Shown: positions 8,802-19,011 of the stretch, piece after piece | Layout: each line of letters starts with the position of its first letter | Position numbering within the stretch: position 1 is the stretch's first letter | NCBI GenBank assembly: GCA_003116975.1 | Contig: BGKB01000019.1 | Coordinates: forward strand, 186,001 to 250,000 | DNA from: Aurantiochytrium sp. KH105 | Lineage: Eukaryota > Sar > Bigyra > Thraustochytrida > Thraustochytriidae | Length of the DNA: 64,000 nt | Direction: 5' to 3' | The notes under the pieces: model-generated | Database searches by the model: none | What the model was told of the DNA's origin: nothing | Seen by the model: the letters and a program-made list of their open reading frames with translations, nothing else | Translations under genes and position numbers: made by a program

Positions 8802-11426
8802 CTACTCCTCGGTGAAAGTTCGGCTCGCCGGTCTTGCTTCCATTGAATCTGAATCCTGAGCTTCCATCACACCTTCTTCGTCATTGTCAACCTCACCTTC
8901 GCCCTCGTCGACGATCTCGCCATTGACCTCTTTGTGAGCAGTCGCATCGCTGTCATCTTTCGCATCATTGTTGTCTACGACATTGACCATGCGATTGACA
9001 ATGTCTTTGTTGACATCTTCAACTTGGAGTGCTTCTTCTTTCAATGAATCATCGTTCTTGGCATCACTTCCGAGATCGACCTTGTCGTCATGCTCAACTG
9101 CCTTGCTCCCTGTATTATCTTGATTTGGCAGAGTGTCCGGGGCGCCAAGCTCTTGCGTTTGGGTTGGAGCTGGCGGGTCGCTGGCCATGAGCGTGGCATC
9201 TGCATCAATATTTACGGCGCCATTTTGACTTTTTTCCATGGACGAAGACACCTTGGGTGCAGGCGTTGGTGCATCAAAGTTTTCATTGTCTGCGTCAAAA
9301 AGCACAACGGAAGAGTTTCCTGTGGGCGACCTATCGTCCTTTGCTTGGGCGGCCTGCCCTTGTACGGAGGTGAGCTCGGAGGGCTGCTTGGGCCCATTCC
9401 GTCTTTCACTCGACGTGCCTTGCGCTGCATCTGCCGGCGTGATCTGGACGGCCGATGTGGTCGAGGCCGCACCGGAGGACTCCATTGACGGCTGGCGCGC
9501 CACATCGGGGAAGCTGGCGCCTACCTCTGCGGCTGCCATGAACGCATGTGTCGAGGATGCCTTGGATGAGCGAGATGACTTACGCGAGAGCGGAAGTGAA
9601 CTGGGAGACTGGAACCCAAACTCGGACTCAGCGAGTGGATCGTCCTGAACTTGACGTATTCCAATGTGCTGTTCGAGCTGCGCGACGCGACGCGTGAGTC
9701 TTAGATTTTCCTCAATGAGGCGGTCTATTCGCATTTCGGCCATGACATGATCAAAGTTCTCCTTCATGGCCTGCTCCCTGTAGGACTTCATTTCCGTGCA
9801 AAGAGCGCGAATCGATTCAGTCTTGCTGCTGCCAACCCACGATTTGATTTCGTCCGGTGCCATGGAGGAAACCATCTGCAGCAGCGTGTACTGCGGCATC
9901 TGTAGTTGTTCGAGCTTGAAGTCGACGTTGAACTGCCAGTCTTTGAAGAGATTTTGCTGCTCGTGCGTCAATGGGGGATAGTTGATTTCGTCTTCCTCGA
10001 AATTCTCGAAGCCGTTGAGACCAAGAATGCCCATGTTGCGCTGGAGAATACGGAGCTTTTCCTTTTGATCGAGCGACTGGTCAAAGTTGTCCATATAGTC
10101 GCGAATGTCAGGCGTTCCCGCGGAAGGCCCCCGCATGCTTGTGCGGTGCTGATGTTGTGATTGTTGTTGTTGATGATGGTCTGGGCCTACGGATCGAGAT
10201 CCTAGACTCGAAGAGGACACCATTGCATCGGGAGCACTTGCATCGGGTACAATGTTACCTGGCGGAGGGTTTCTGCCGCGAGCACCTCTGTTATCTCCAT
10301 ATATGGAGGCTTCCGTGCCAGCCACGCTTGCGGGTACTTCTGGGAGCATCTCGGAGTTGTCCGTGGTGCGGCTGCCCTCGCTAGTGACGCCGCGAAGGTC
10401 GACCTCATTGGGGTTGCAATACTTTTCCAGTGCGTCCCAGTCCGTTCCGTTGAAGAAGGGGTGCGCGAGAATCATGACTTCGCTGTTCGATCCGTGCTGG
10501 CAGCCAAGGCGGACCTCCGGGTCAAAGCGAAGGAGCTTGCGCAGGAAGTCGCGCGAAATGTCGTCCTCAATCTGGTAAAAGTCGGCGTTTTCGGCGTTCA
10601 TGCGCAGCAAAAGGTCCGAGCTTGGTTCGTCCTTGGACTGTCGCGAGTACGGAACGCGACCTGTGAACATTTCAAAGATGAGCGAGCCAAGGCTCCACCA
10701 GTCGCACGCAAAGATAAAACCGGCGCCGGTGCGCAGGTAGACTTCCGGGGCACGGTAACCGCGCGTGCCCCATCCGTCGTTGTGCTTTTGCGACTCTTCT
10801 TGTCCGGGCTCAACGTAGATGGAAACGTTAAAGTCGGTGAGGTGTACGTGGCCGTTGGCGTCGAGGAGGACGTTGTCAGGCTTGATGTCGCGGTGCACGA
10901 CGTTGTTGGCGTGTAGGAACTGGACGGCAAGCGAGAGCTCTGCGGCGTAGAGCTTGATGCGCTCCGGGTCGCCCGCGAAGGTGCCGGTGTCTGTCTTGCG
11001 CATGGCTCGCTGGAGCGTGCCGCCGAGCATAAGATCCGTGCACATGTAGACGTTGTTCTTGTCTTGGAAGGCGTAAAAGAGGTTCACGAGGTACGGGTAG
11101 TGCTCGAGGCGCCGCAGGATGTTGAGTTCATTGAGCACGTTTTCGACCTGGCCCTTGTGGATAATCTTGCCCTTGTTCATGCACTTGACCGCGAACCTCC
11201 GCGACGGTTCGTCGCGCTTGACCATGGCGAGGACTCGGCCGAAGCCTCCCTCGCCGATGTTGGCCGGGAAGCCCTTGGGCAGCTTGAAGTCGTCCAGGCA
11301 GAGCTCGGGCGAGGACCGGCTCGACCCGCGCAGGCCGCGGCCGCGGCGGCCCCCGAGGCCGCCGCCCGTGCCGCCCACGCCGCCGCTCCTGCGGGACCGC
11401 CGCGAACTGCCGCCGGCGTTGCCCAT
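8802..11426 (-). CDS. STK32 (YANK)-type AGC protein kinase with long disordered tail
   Basis: 874 residues. The N-terminus MGNAGGSS fits the N-myristoylation pattern, as in animal STK32A, so membrane attachment is likely. Kinase domain about 55-335: glycine loop GEGGFG at 58-63, ATP lysine K81 (FAVK), helix-C E100, catalytic HRD at 178-180, metal site D198 in DFN instead of DFG. The N after DF, together with HVHLTDFNV and GAGFIFACDWWSLG, is characteristic of the STK32 branch. The domain ends RLGCQHGSNSEVMILAHPFF. After residue 400 the chain is Ser/Gln-rich and disordered, with a coiled coil (DRLIEENLRLTRRVAQLEQH) and a very acidic C-terminus. The start is the first ATG, next to a GC-rich leader. 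Confidence 0.93.
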   Translation of the reverse strand: MGNAGGSSRRSRRSGGVGGTGGGLGGRRGRGLRGSSRSSPELCLDDFKLPKGFPANIGEGGFGRVLAMVKRDEPSRRFAVKCMNKGKIIHKGQVENVLNELNILRRLEHYPYLVNLFYAFQDKNNVYMCTDLMLGGTLQRAMRKTDTGTFAGDPERIKLYAAELSLAVQFLHANNVVHRDIKPDNVLLDANGHVHLTDFNVSIYVEPGQEESQKHNDGWGTRGYRAPEVYLRTGAGFIFACDWWSLGSLIFEMFTGRVPYSRQSKDEPSSDLLLRMNAENADFYQIEDDISRDFLRKLLRFDPEVRLGCQHGSNSEVMILAHPFFNGTDWDALEKYCNPNEVDLRGVTSEGSRTTDNSEMLPEVPASVAGTEASIYGDNRGARGRNPPPGNIVPDASAPDAMVSSSSLGSRSVGPDHHQQQQSQHQHRTSMRGPSAGTPDIRDYMDNFDQSLDQKEKLRILQRNMGILGLNGFENFEEDEINYPPLTHEQQNLFKDWQFNVDFKLEQLQMPQYTLLQMVSSMAPDEIKSWVGSSKTESIRALCTEMKSYREQAMKENFDHVMAEMRIDRLIEENLRLTRRVAQLEQHIGIRQVQDDPLAESEFGFQSPSSLPLSRKSSRSSKASSTHAFMAAAEVGASFPDVARQPSMESSGAASTTSAVQITPADAAQGTSSERRNGPKQPSELTSVQGQAAQAKDDRSPTGNSSVVLFDADNENFDAPTPAPKVSSSMEKSQNGAVNIDADATLMASDPPAPTQTQELGAPDTLPNQDNTGSKAVEHDDKVDLGSDAKNDDSLKEEALQVEDVNKDIVNRMVNVVDNNDAKDDSDATAHKEVNGEIVDEGEGEVDNDEEGVMEAQDSDSMEARPASRTFTEE

Positions 11427-12118
11427 CTTCGCCCTCGCGCGCGCCGCCGCGGCAGGAGGGCCGGGAAGGCGCTCTGCCTTGGCTTATCCGCGCTCGGCTC
11501 CGCGCCGCCGGCGACCGTCTTCCCTATCTTCGCCTTCGATTCGAACGAATCCAAGCCCGCCTCGAGCTCGAGCTGCTCTGCTCGCTCTGCTCGCTCTGCT
11601 CGCGCTGCTGCTTGGCGTCTGCCCGCTGACGCGCGCCGCGCCGCCCTCCCGCGCCGCGCTCGCGCTCGCGGTCTGCGCCGCCCGTGCCGGCCTCGAGGCC
11701 GCGCAGGACGAGATGAAGATGTTTGGATGCGAGGTTTGGAGGAATCGGATGGAGAGGCTTGCGCGGCCAGGTGGATGGAGGCCCCCTCTGCGGAGGACTC
11801 GTAGACTACAGCCGCGCAGACACGCAAGCGCGCTCGCACGCGGGCGAGCAGACGAGCAGGCGAGCAGGCGCCAAAGGTGCATTGTTGGTTGCGGATTTGT
11901 TATTTCGGTTTTCGGTTCTTGTTCGACGCGAAGGTTGAAGATTGACTTGGCGGAGAGAGCCCGCGATTTGCTCTCGCAGTCTGCGATTGCGATCCAACCA
12001 AGCAGGAGGCTTCAGGCCTAGGACAAAGTGCTTCAAAGGCGCAAGTTATGCCAAGCTTCATGGAGAAAGAAACATTCGGCATTTGATTGACTGTAAATCA
12101 AATTGCATTCTTGTTCTG
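11427..12118. other. STK32 upstream region
   Basis: 692 bases, very GC-rich up to 11870 with CTCTG/GCTCG-type short repeats, then AT-richer. It carries the STK32 promoter and the 3' end of the next kinase. Long frames here reflect composition only. Confidence 0.5.
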
Positions 12119-13285
12119 TTAACTAGTTTGCGGTTGTGTGAAATCCTCCTTGAAAAAGGCGTGGCCAAGTACCGCGAATGCCCCGCCGTGATAACCAAGG
12201 CGTTTCTCTCGATCCTTGCTTCCTATGAGGTTTTCCACAAAACTGTCGACGAGAGAACAGCTCGGACTTGACGCACGTTGAGAAGGAATCGAAAGCGGAT
12301 GTGAGCATATCTTTTCGCTCACCTCGAGCCGATCACGAGAGTACCAAGGCAATGCTCCATAGGCCATTTCATAGAAGACCACACCGAAGCTCCACCAGTC
12401 GACTTCGAATCCATGAAGCTCGTCGAGCAGCTTTTCAGGACTCGTGTATGGCGCTGTTCCATGACGGCATCGGATACGCGATTGCGCGAGTTCCGAGTCA
12501 AGAGCAGATGCCGCCGGATTGGTGATCGTCGGGGAATCCAAGAAAATAGAAAGTCCGAAGTCGATAATGCGAACGTGATTGTCCGCAGTAAGGCCAATGT
12601 TCTCCGGTTTGATGTCCTCGTGGACAATATTGCATTTGTGGAGAAATCCCAAGCCGAGCACAATCTCACGACCAAGTCTTTGAAGCTCAGGAAGAACTGG
12701 AAGCCCACGGCGCAGGTAGCGCGTGAGGTCGCTTCCGGCACAGAACTCTAACCCGATAAATGGCTCCTGTACTTTGATCTTGGGCGTGATGATGAACTCG
12801 CAGGCGTCCGGCGCCGACGCGATCACTCGTAGAATTTTCAACTCGTTCTTGCGTTCTCGAGAGCCCCTCGGAGTATCCGCGTACAATTTAAGTGCGACGG
12901 TCTCCCCTGTATGCTCGATTTCGCCCAGGAAAAGAGTGCAACAACTCCCAGCGGAGATCTGACGGCTTATTCGAACGCGTGCTTTGTTCTTCTTGCGAAA
13001 GCTTCTTACAGCTGACCCGTTGCTGTCGATTCTGTCCGAAGAAAGGCTGCGATTGAATTTTTTAGACGTTGGCATACGCCAAATGTTCGAATCGGTGTCC
13101 TTGGAAAAATAGGCTTCGATTTCTACCTTTGCAGCGTTCTGTACAGCAGGAGCAAGCGGTGGCACAAGCTTGAGAGCGTCTGACGGTGCAGGCTTGAGAG
13201 CGTTCGATGGCACCGGCATGGCAGCATCCGAGAGCGCAGGCCTGGCAACATCGGAAAGCGCAAGCTTTACCGCGGCAGATCCCAT
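12119..13285 (-). CDS. Compact non-RD protein kinase, HED type (copy 1)
   Basis: 388 residues from the ATG at 13285. This start is supported because the neighbouring paralogue begins with the same MGSAAVK. Residues 8-45 are imperfect repeats around P-A-L-S-D-A. Kinase domain about 104-385: the glycine loop is degenerate (ISAGSCCTLFLGEI, only the middle Gly kept), ATP lysine K133 (VALK), helix-C E148, catalytic H222-E223-D224 (HED instead of HRD), metal D242 in DFG, TAPYTSPEK in place of an APE motif, and a C-lobe ending RLGYHGGAFAVLGHAFF that recalls AGC kinases. All residues needed for phosphotransfer are present, so it is probably active but not switched on by the usual activation-loop phosphate pocket. 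Substrate unknown. Confidence 0.85.
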   Translation of the reverse strand: MGSAAVKLALSDVARPALSDAAMPVPSNALKPAPSDALKLVPPLAPAVQNAAKVEIEAYFSKDTDSNIWRMPTSKKFNRSLSSDRIDSNGSAVRSFRKKNKARVRISRQISAGSCCTLFLGEIEHTGETVALKLYADTPRGSRERKNELKILRVIASAPDACEFIITPKIKVQEPFIGLEFCAGSDLTRYLRRGLPVLPELQRLGREIVLGLGFLHKCNIVHEDIKPENIGLTADNHVRIIDFGLSIFLDSPTITNPAASALDSELAQSRIRCRHGTAPYTSPEKLLDELHGFEVDWWSFGVVFYEMAYGALPWYSRDRLEVSEKICSHPLSIPSQRASSPSCSLVDSFVENLIGSKDREKRLGYHGGAFAVLGHAFFKEDFTQPQTS

Positions 13286-15791
13286 GTTGAGAATGATTAA
13301 AAGTCGCACTCAGGTGACGATTTTGGTCTAAATCGCGTTTGACGAAAGTTGGCCAGGCTAGCTTGCTCCTTGTGCGTGTTCACCTGCCCCCACAGCGGGG
13401 GTCTCTTGACCGGATATCTATAGCGTGAAAGCTAATGGAAAAGTATTCCTCATCACAGCTGACCTCGCGGGCTTTGTCTGCCCTCTGAGGTGAATGAGGA
13501 CCTAGGTTATTCCTCTCGAAAGATAGGAATCCCACTGGGAGAAGCTTTTCTTGGGAACTGCGAATCCATTTTTCGTCCCGTGGGAAGCGTCTTTGAAGCG
13601 ATTCCCATTTCGCGTTCCTCCTTCTAACTCTGGCGTCATTGGCGAGTAAACCATGTGAAAAGTCTGCCTTGGCTCAGTCGGTCAGCCTGACTGGCTATCC
13701 AGGTATACGGCTCTCAATCGAGGAACGAGGCTTGACGATGCGTTCTTGCGATATTGGTTCCCTCGCATTCCGAAAGCCGCATCAAGTATTCCAGCGACTC
13801 CTGGACTACCATCGCATCGGAGCCGGCAGAGCTACTTTTCACGTTTGTCTGCGCGTCTGGCCTGGCCTGTCCTCGTCTGGCTTGTCGCCGGCGGTTGCCA
13901 CCACCCCACAGCGTTTGCCCTGGACCCTGCTAGCGTCTTCTCCTCGCGAGGTCAGATCTGCTGGCTGCAGCTGCTTGCAAGTGAATTGCTGGACGCAGGG
14001 CATATCGAGCGCGCCTTGGCCAGGCCACGAGGCCTCACTCTCTCGCCGCGCTCGCTCGCTCCCAGGTCGACGCCGCCCTTTCAGCGTCTCGACTGTAGGC
14101 GGGCAGGCCCTAAGCAGCAGGCCCTGTGTAGGGCTTGCTGGGGAAGACTGGACCTGCTGTGGCAGCTTCTTACAGCCCAGCTTCTTGCTAAGTTAGGAGA
14201 TGGACTGGACTCCCTGGCGTCCGCGTCGCGCCTTCTTCCCACGGCGACGAGCGCTGCGCCAAGGTGCAAGCTGGCAGGGACGGCTTGCCAAGGGACGCGG
14301 AGCGGTATGGGCGTCAGCGAGAGAGAGACCTTGCGACCTGCGAGTCCGGCTTGTTGGACTTGGGGCCAGGCGAGTCAACCCTCCCCACATTGGCCCAACC
14401 AGAAGAAACTGCTCTCGGCTTACTTGGCCTGGAAGAGGAGGCGTAAATCTGGGTCTCGCATGTCAAGTCTCCCTCAGGTGCCACTGAAAGTGCCAAAGCC
14501 CCGTTGTCTCCGAGTCTCAAGAGTGATGGCATTGGCACCGCCTCGGTGCTTACATCTTGCTGCTTCAGTTCCGTTCACGTCTCCACTTGACTTGCAGATC
14601 AATCAACGCCAGCCTGGCATCTGCGTAATCAAGGGCTCTTCTTGAGTCATGGTGCTTGCTCCTCGGACTTGATCCAGGTTTTCCCGGGCAGCAGCTTGCT
14701 TCACCTAACAATTCGGGCTGAAGCAAGCTTTTGACCGTTTTGACTATTTTGGCTCAGGCTCCTTGCTGCGAAAGAATCGATACGACTGATGCAACGCGTA
14801 CACTTGCAATTGCAGAAAAGGGTGATGGCGGAGTTGTAAGAGCCCCAGCGACGAAGGCAGCGGCATTACCAGGGCACCGGAAAATCCATTTCCGTATGCC
14901 ACAGACATGAAACCTGGCATGGTCAGTCGGAAATTTCGAGGTGCCAGCTTGAGAGAGGAGAAAGCAAAAGGGGGAAAGGGGGAGAGAAGAAGGGAAAGGG
15001 CGGTTTTCCTGCCAGCTGCTGCGCATATGTGCATCGTGCTGCGAAGGATCCAATCCTCGACGCGAAAGAAGAAGCCCAATTCCTGTTCCCCAAGTAGCGG
15101 ATGCCGCTTCCTTACAAACTGCCAGGGTCAGAAGGAAGGCGTCACGAACTCTTCTTTCTAGATGACATGGCTATAAGCTCTTTCTTGCACACAGAGCAGT
15201 TTTGCAAGCTTTCCGAAAGGTGCATTCTGACGCATCCGCATACCCCGTGACCATGAAGCAACTTTCTCCTTTTCAGCCTCTGGAAGCGCAAGAACCAAAT
15301 TCCAAAATTTACGCGAAGCGATTCAGGGCATTGAATTCACTCATTTCAAGTAGCTAATGAGCGTGACTTAGGCGCCTTCCCTCGCTCTCTTCCTTGGAGC
15401 TCGCAAGAGTTGCGGTAGCAGAAGAGGGTTTTCTGACCGTCTTGCTGCATGATCAAGATCGATTCACGCGTTGGCGAATATAATTTTCAAAAGCTCCTCA
15501 GGCGTGAGCCAATCAAAGTTTCGATGAGAAGAGCTTCGGCCGAAACGATTCTGAAGGGTCAGGATTTGGCCGTTCGTGCAGAGTCTCCACTGGCAGACTC
15601 CTCTCGGCTTTTGGTGCACGTGCTTCAGCAAGAAAAGAAAGCAAAGATAAAAGCAAAAGCCGTGGAGGAGTGGAAGAATCTGCAAAAAATAATTTTGACA
15701 TGCAACACGGTACACGTAGAACGAAGTCGTGCGCTCTTGCAGCTGAATGGTGGTTGAGGAAAAGGTGCTGATCACAGTAGCTTGTTATGTA
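13286..15791. other. 2.5 kb spacer between paralogous kinases
   Basis: No recognised gene. An imperfect inverted repeat lies at about 13444-13502 (TCCTCATCAC...GTGAATGAGGA). A plus-strand frame at 15449-15757 (ATG start, 102 residues, helical and basic near VLQQEKKAKIKAKAVEEW) has some coding character but no known domain. The stretch 13800-14640 is GC-rich with long open frames lacking any domain. The spacer length resembles that between the second and third kinases. Confidence 0.5.
15449..15757 (+). CDS. Possible small basic helical protein
   Basis: 102 residues with an ATG start (MIKIDSRVGEYNFQK), converging on the second HED kinase with a 34-base gap. No domain recognised. The helical charged stretch in residues 68-85 is the only feature. 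It may be chance. Confidence 0.2.
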   Translation: MIKIDSRVGEYNFQKLLRREPIKVSMRRASAETILKGQDLAVRAESPLADSSRLLVHVLQQEKKAKIKAKAVEEWKNLQKIILTCNTVHVERSRALLQLNGG

Positions 15792-16853
15792 TTACCCTCT
15801 ACAATTGCTCGGACAAAACTCCTCTCTGAAGAAGGCGTGGTCGAGCACTGCGTTTGCCCCGCCATAATAACCGAGACATTTCTCCGGCTCTTTGCTTCCC
15901 AAGAGGCAAGAGATGAGGTCATCTACGAGAGCACAGTTCGGATTCGACGCTGTTCGAGAAGGAATGGAGAGCGGACTCGAGCATATCATCTCGCACAATT
16001 CGAGGTCGTCTGGCGCGTACCAAGGTAATGCCCCGTATGCCATTTCGAACATGATCACTCCAAAGCTCCACCAGTCGACTTCAAATCCATGAAGCTCACC
16101 AAGCAGCTTTTCAGGGCTTGTGTACGGCGCTGTTCCATGCCTGCAGAAAACACGGGAGCGCGTGAAATCCTCGAAGTCCGGCGCAATGGAATTCACAACT
16201 GGCGCTTCCATGGCTACCGAAAGCCCAAAGTCAAGTATACGAACGTGATTATCTGCGGTGAGGCCAATGTTCTCGGGCTTGAGGTCTTCGTGAATAATGT
16301 TGCAGCGATGGAGAAAAGCTAGACCGAGCGCAATCTCGCGTCCGAACCTCTGCAATTCGAGGAGGCATGGAAGCCCTCGGCGGAGATAGTGCGTGAGATC
16401 GCTCCCGACGCAGTACTCCAACCCAATGAAAGGCTTCTGTACGCTAATCTTCGGCGTGACGACAAACTCGCAGACCTCCAGAGCCGACTCAATTATCCGG
16501 AGTACCTTGAGTTCATTCTTGCGCTCGCGTGAGCCTCTCGAGGTCTTCGTGTACAATTTGAGGGCGACTGTTTCACCTGTTTCCTCAATCTCGCCAAGAA
16601 AGAGCTTGCAGCAAGTTCCGGCGGAGATCTGCCGGCATACTCGAACGCGTGCTCTCTTTCTTCTTCGAAATCTCGTCGCTGCATAGCTTGTCCGGTCGAA
16701 AGAGAACATTGAGTCGCTCATGCCGTGCGTTGATACGTGCCGTTGCGCGTCCGTGCCGGACTTCTTGTCGGTGGTGGCTTCAGCCTGGCCTTGTTGATCG
16801 TTTCGAGTGATGGAGGCGTCGAAGGACGCAGGCTTGACCGCGGCTGACCCCAT
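15792..16853 (-). CDS. Compact non-RD protein kinase, HED type (copy 2)
   Basis: 353 residues from the ATG at 16853, again beginning MGSAAVK. It is a close tandem paralogue of the kinase at 12119, with identical blocks such as GSRERKNELK, KPENIGLTADNHVRI and ELHGFEVDWWSFGV. Features: glycine loop ISAGTCCKLFLGEI, K99 in VALK, helix-C E114, H188-E189-D190, D208 in DFG, TAPYTSPEK, C-lobe CLGYYGGANAVLDHAFF. The 70-residue N-terminal tail is unrelated to that of copy 1 beyond the first seven residues, so the catalytic domain is under much stronger constraint. The unit appears to have arisen by duplication; the order and strand match copy 1. Confidence 0.86.
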   Translation of the reverse strand: MGSAAVKPASFDASITRNDQQGQAEATTDKKSGTDAQRHVSTHGMSDSMFSFDRTSYAATRFRRRKRARVRVCRQISAGTCCKLFLGEIEETGETVALKLYTKTSRGSRERKNELKVLRIIESALEVCEFVVTPKISVQKPFIGLEYCVGSDLTHYLRRGLPCLLELQRFGREIALGLAFLHRCNIIHEDLKPENIGLTADNHVRILDFGLSVAMEAPVVNSIAPDFEDFTRSRVFCRHGTAPYTSPEKLLGELHGFEVDWWSFGVIMFEMAYGALPWYAPDDLELCEMICSSPLSIPSRTASNPNCALVDDLISCLLGSKEPEKCLGYYGGANAVLDHAFFREEFCPSNCRG

Positions 16854-19011
16854 GTTGGCGATTGAAGATGCACCATCCAACAACGGATAGAGGTCTGAAG
16901 CTCGCTCGAAGAGGGATGGTCAAGCCGCAAGGCCTTGCGTCCATGCCTTCATGAGACGTTTTAGTGTCTTGCCCTCGTGTCATATATGGCATGTGTGGAG
17001 TCACGGTATGTGATAAGCTTGGGGGCCAGCCAGCTTTCTCTGGAAGCCAGCAGGAAAGTCTACGAAACTAGTGACTGTCCTCATACGCACGCGTGCCCAT
17101 CAATTGTACGCGGATGAATGAATTAGGCCGCATTCGTCAAAGGATTGAAATGTGCAGGGTACATTTTCCGAGAAACCGCGAATCCATATTTTTGGGGGCT
17201 CTCTTGCGTAGCCCGGACTAATTATTATATATTCAGGCCATTTTATCCCGGCAAGGGAACCGTACGTCTGAGTTTCCCCGCCATCGGAGTTCCAACCGCG
17301 GCTTCGCGTATCATTTTCGTACGCATCGCAGGCTACGCATCAGACAGCGATTCCCCAAGAGACTCTTGTCACCCACTCTCCTGCGCCTCTTCCGAACTGC
17401 ACGTTTCCATTGTACGTCCTTTGCGTGAAGAAGCTGGCAATCGATGTCGATCGTACCCTCTGAGGTGCGCTGCCGCCGTTACGAGCGTAGGACAAGCGGC
17501 TTGCCAAGACCATGGCTCTTGGCACTGCCTTGCTCGTGCGCAGATGCTCTCGACCCACCTGCATCAAACGACTGACTCTGTGAGCGGAGCAAAGTAGCGG
17601 GCCCACTTTTATCCGTTTCCATTCACAAGTTGTGGGCCATGTAGATTCCCCCTTCTCCCCCGACCCCAAAAATGGGACCTGCTTGCGTTCGCGTCCAACC
17701 TTCCCGCATCGCGGATGTTTTATACCCGCTTTGGACGCGGAATGAAGCATTGTGTAGCGACTCAACAAACTGCGACGTTGGCTTCCTACCATGTGGCCTC
17801 CCTCCTTGCTAGCCAAGATGGCCTGGCCTGGCCTAATCGAGGCTTCTTGCCTTTCTGTTTCGCCCCTTCAAAGTGTACACGAGCACGAGGGCCTGCAGAC
17901 GGCCACCCATCCAGACAGGCAACGCCCGCTCGACGCGCAGAAATCTGCCAGCTTGTATGGACACAGCTGTGGTTGCGTCTCCCGTCCAAGCGTAGCCCCG
18001 CTCCGCTGAAGCAGCTTGCTTTTTGGGGAAGTCTTGCACAACACACGTACAGACTGTGTACTGGCAACGAGCCTGTCTCGCTCAGTTCTTCTTTCTCCGG
18101 GAAGGGGGGGTGGGGTAGGGGCTTTGTGGAGAATCAAAGCCACCGTGTGATGGCAAAGGCGACGTGAAGGAGAATCCATTTTCAAGTGTGAGGCTGCAGG
18201 CTTGTGACTCTGGTAAACGAATGACTACAAGAGAAACGAGCGGGTGAGAAACGCGATCAGAAAGCTTTCCTGCGCGATTTGAATGTTTTACGCTGAGTAG
18301 TGCGCCGGCTGTTCGACACATGTGGCAAAGCTCTGCCTTGCAAGAACGTGAATCTGAACGCTACGTGCACGCGCGCATCACAGTGGTATCATACAGTCCA
18401 CGTTCCCGATATTGATCAAGAGATGCTAAAGTTCAAGGAAGCTAACTTTCACAGATGCAACTGGTTACCGACGAGAATCTTTCAATTGCGCATTTGCATC
18501 TTTTTTTACCCCTCCCCCCCTTTCCCCCCCTCCCCAAAGGAAAGGTCGCTTGCTTTGTTGAATCTCATCGGACTTACTTTGTTGCAAAAATCTTACCGCA
18601 AAACTGTGAATTGTCAGTCCCACAAGTTCACCACCATGTAAATTGGGCTTAAGTGAAATCTTCAACGCACCTCAGACCCAAGGCTCGCATTGCTCAATTT
18701 AGGCAGCAAGACTTGAAAAGCCTCCGGAACGAAAGTCTGACCGTCTTTCTATGCAGTCCATATCCCGGGGATGTCGCGGAGATGGATTTCACAACGCCCT
18801 CGCATGTGGTCAGGTTTGTAAGCATGTGGTGAAACGTCGAAGCTGGAAATGAGTGTCTGTAATACAGACGAGAATCTCACAAGACCGGCCTATCAAGTGA
18901 GACATTCCGGCAGGATCTGGCAGCGAGAACTTCTCAAGCAAATCCCGAACAGTGGCTAAGTTATGGCGAAGACGTATAACAAGCGACCGTTGCACAGCAT
19001 TTATCAGAGAA
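16854..19011. other. 2.2 kb spacer between divergent kinases
   Basis: Upstream region of both the HED kinase (minus) and the HGD kinase (plus). No gene recognised. A pyrimidine tract (C and T runs) lies at about 18507-18535 and an AT-rich patch at 17218-17240. The plus frame open just before 19012 could be part of an earlier exon of the HGD kinase but has no domain. Confidence 0.45.
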
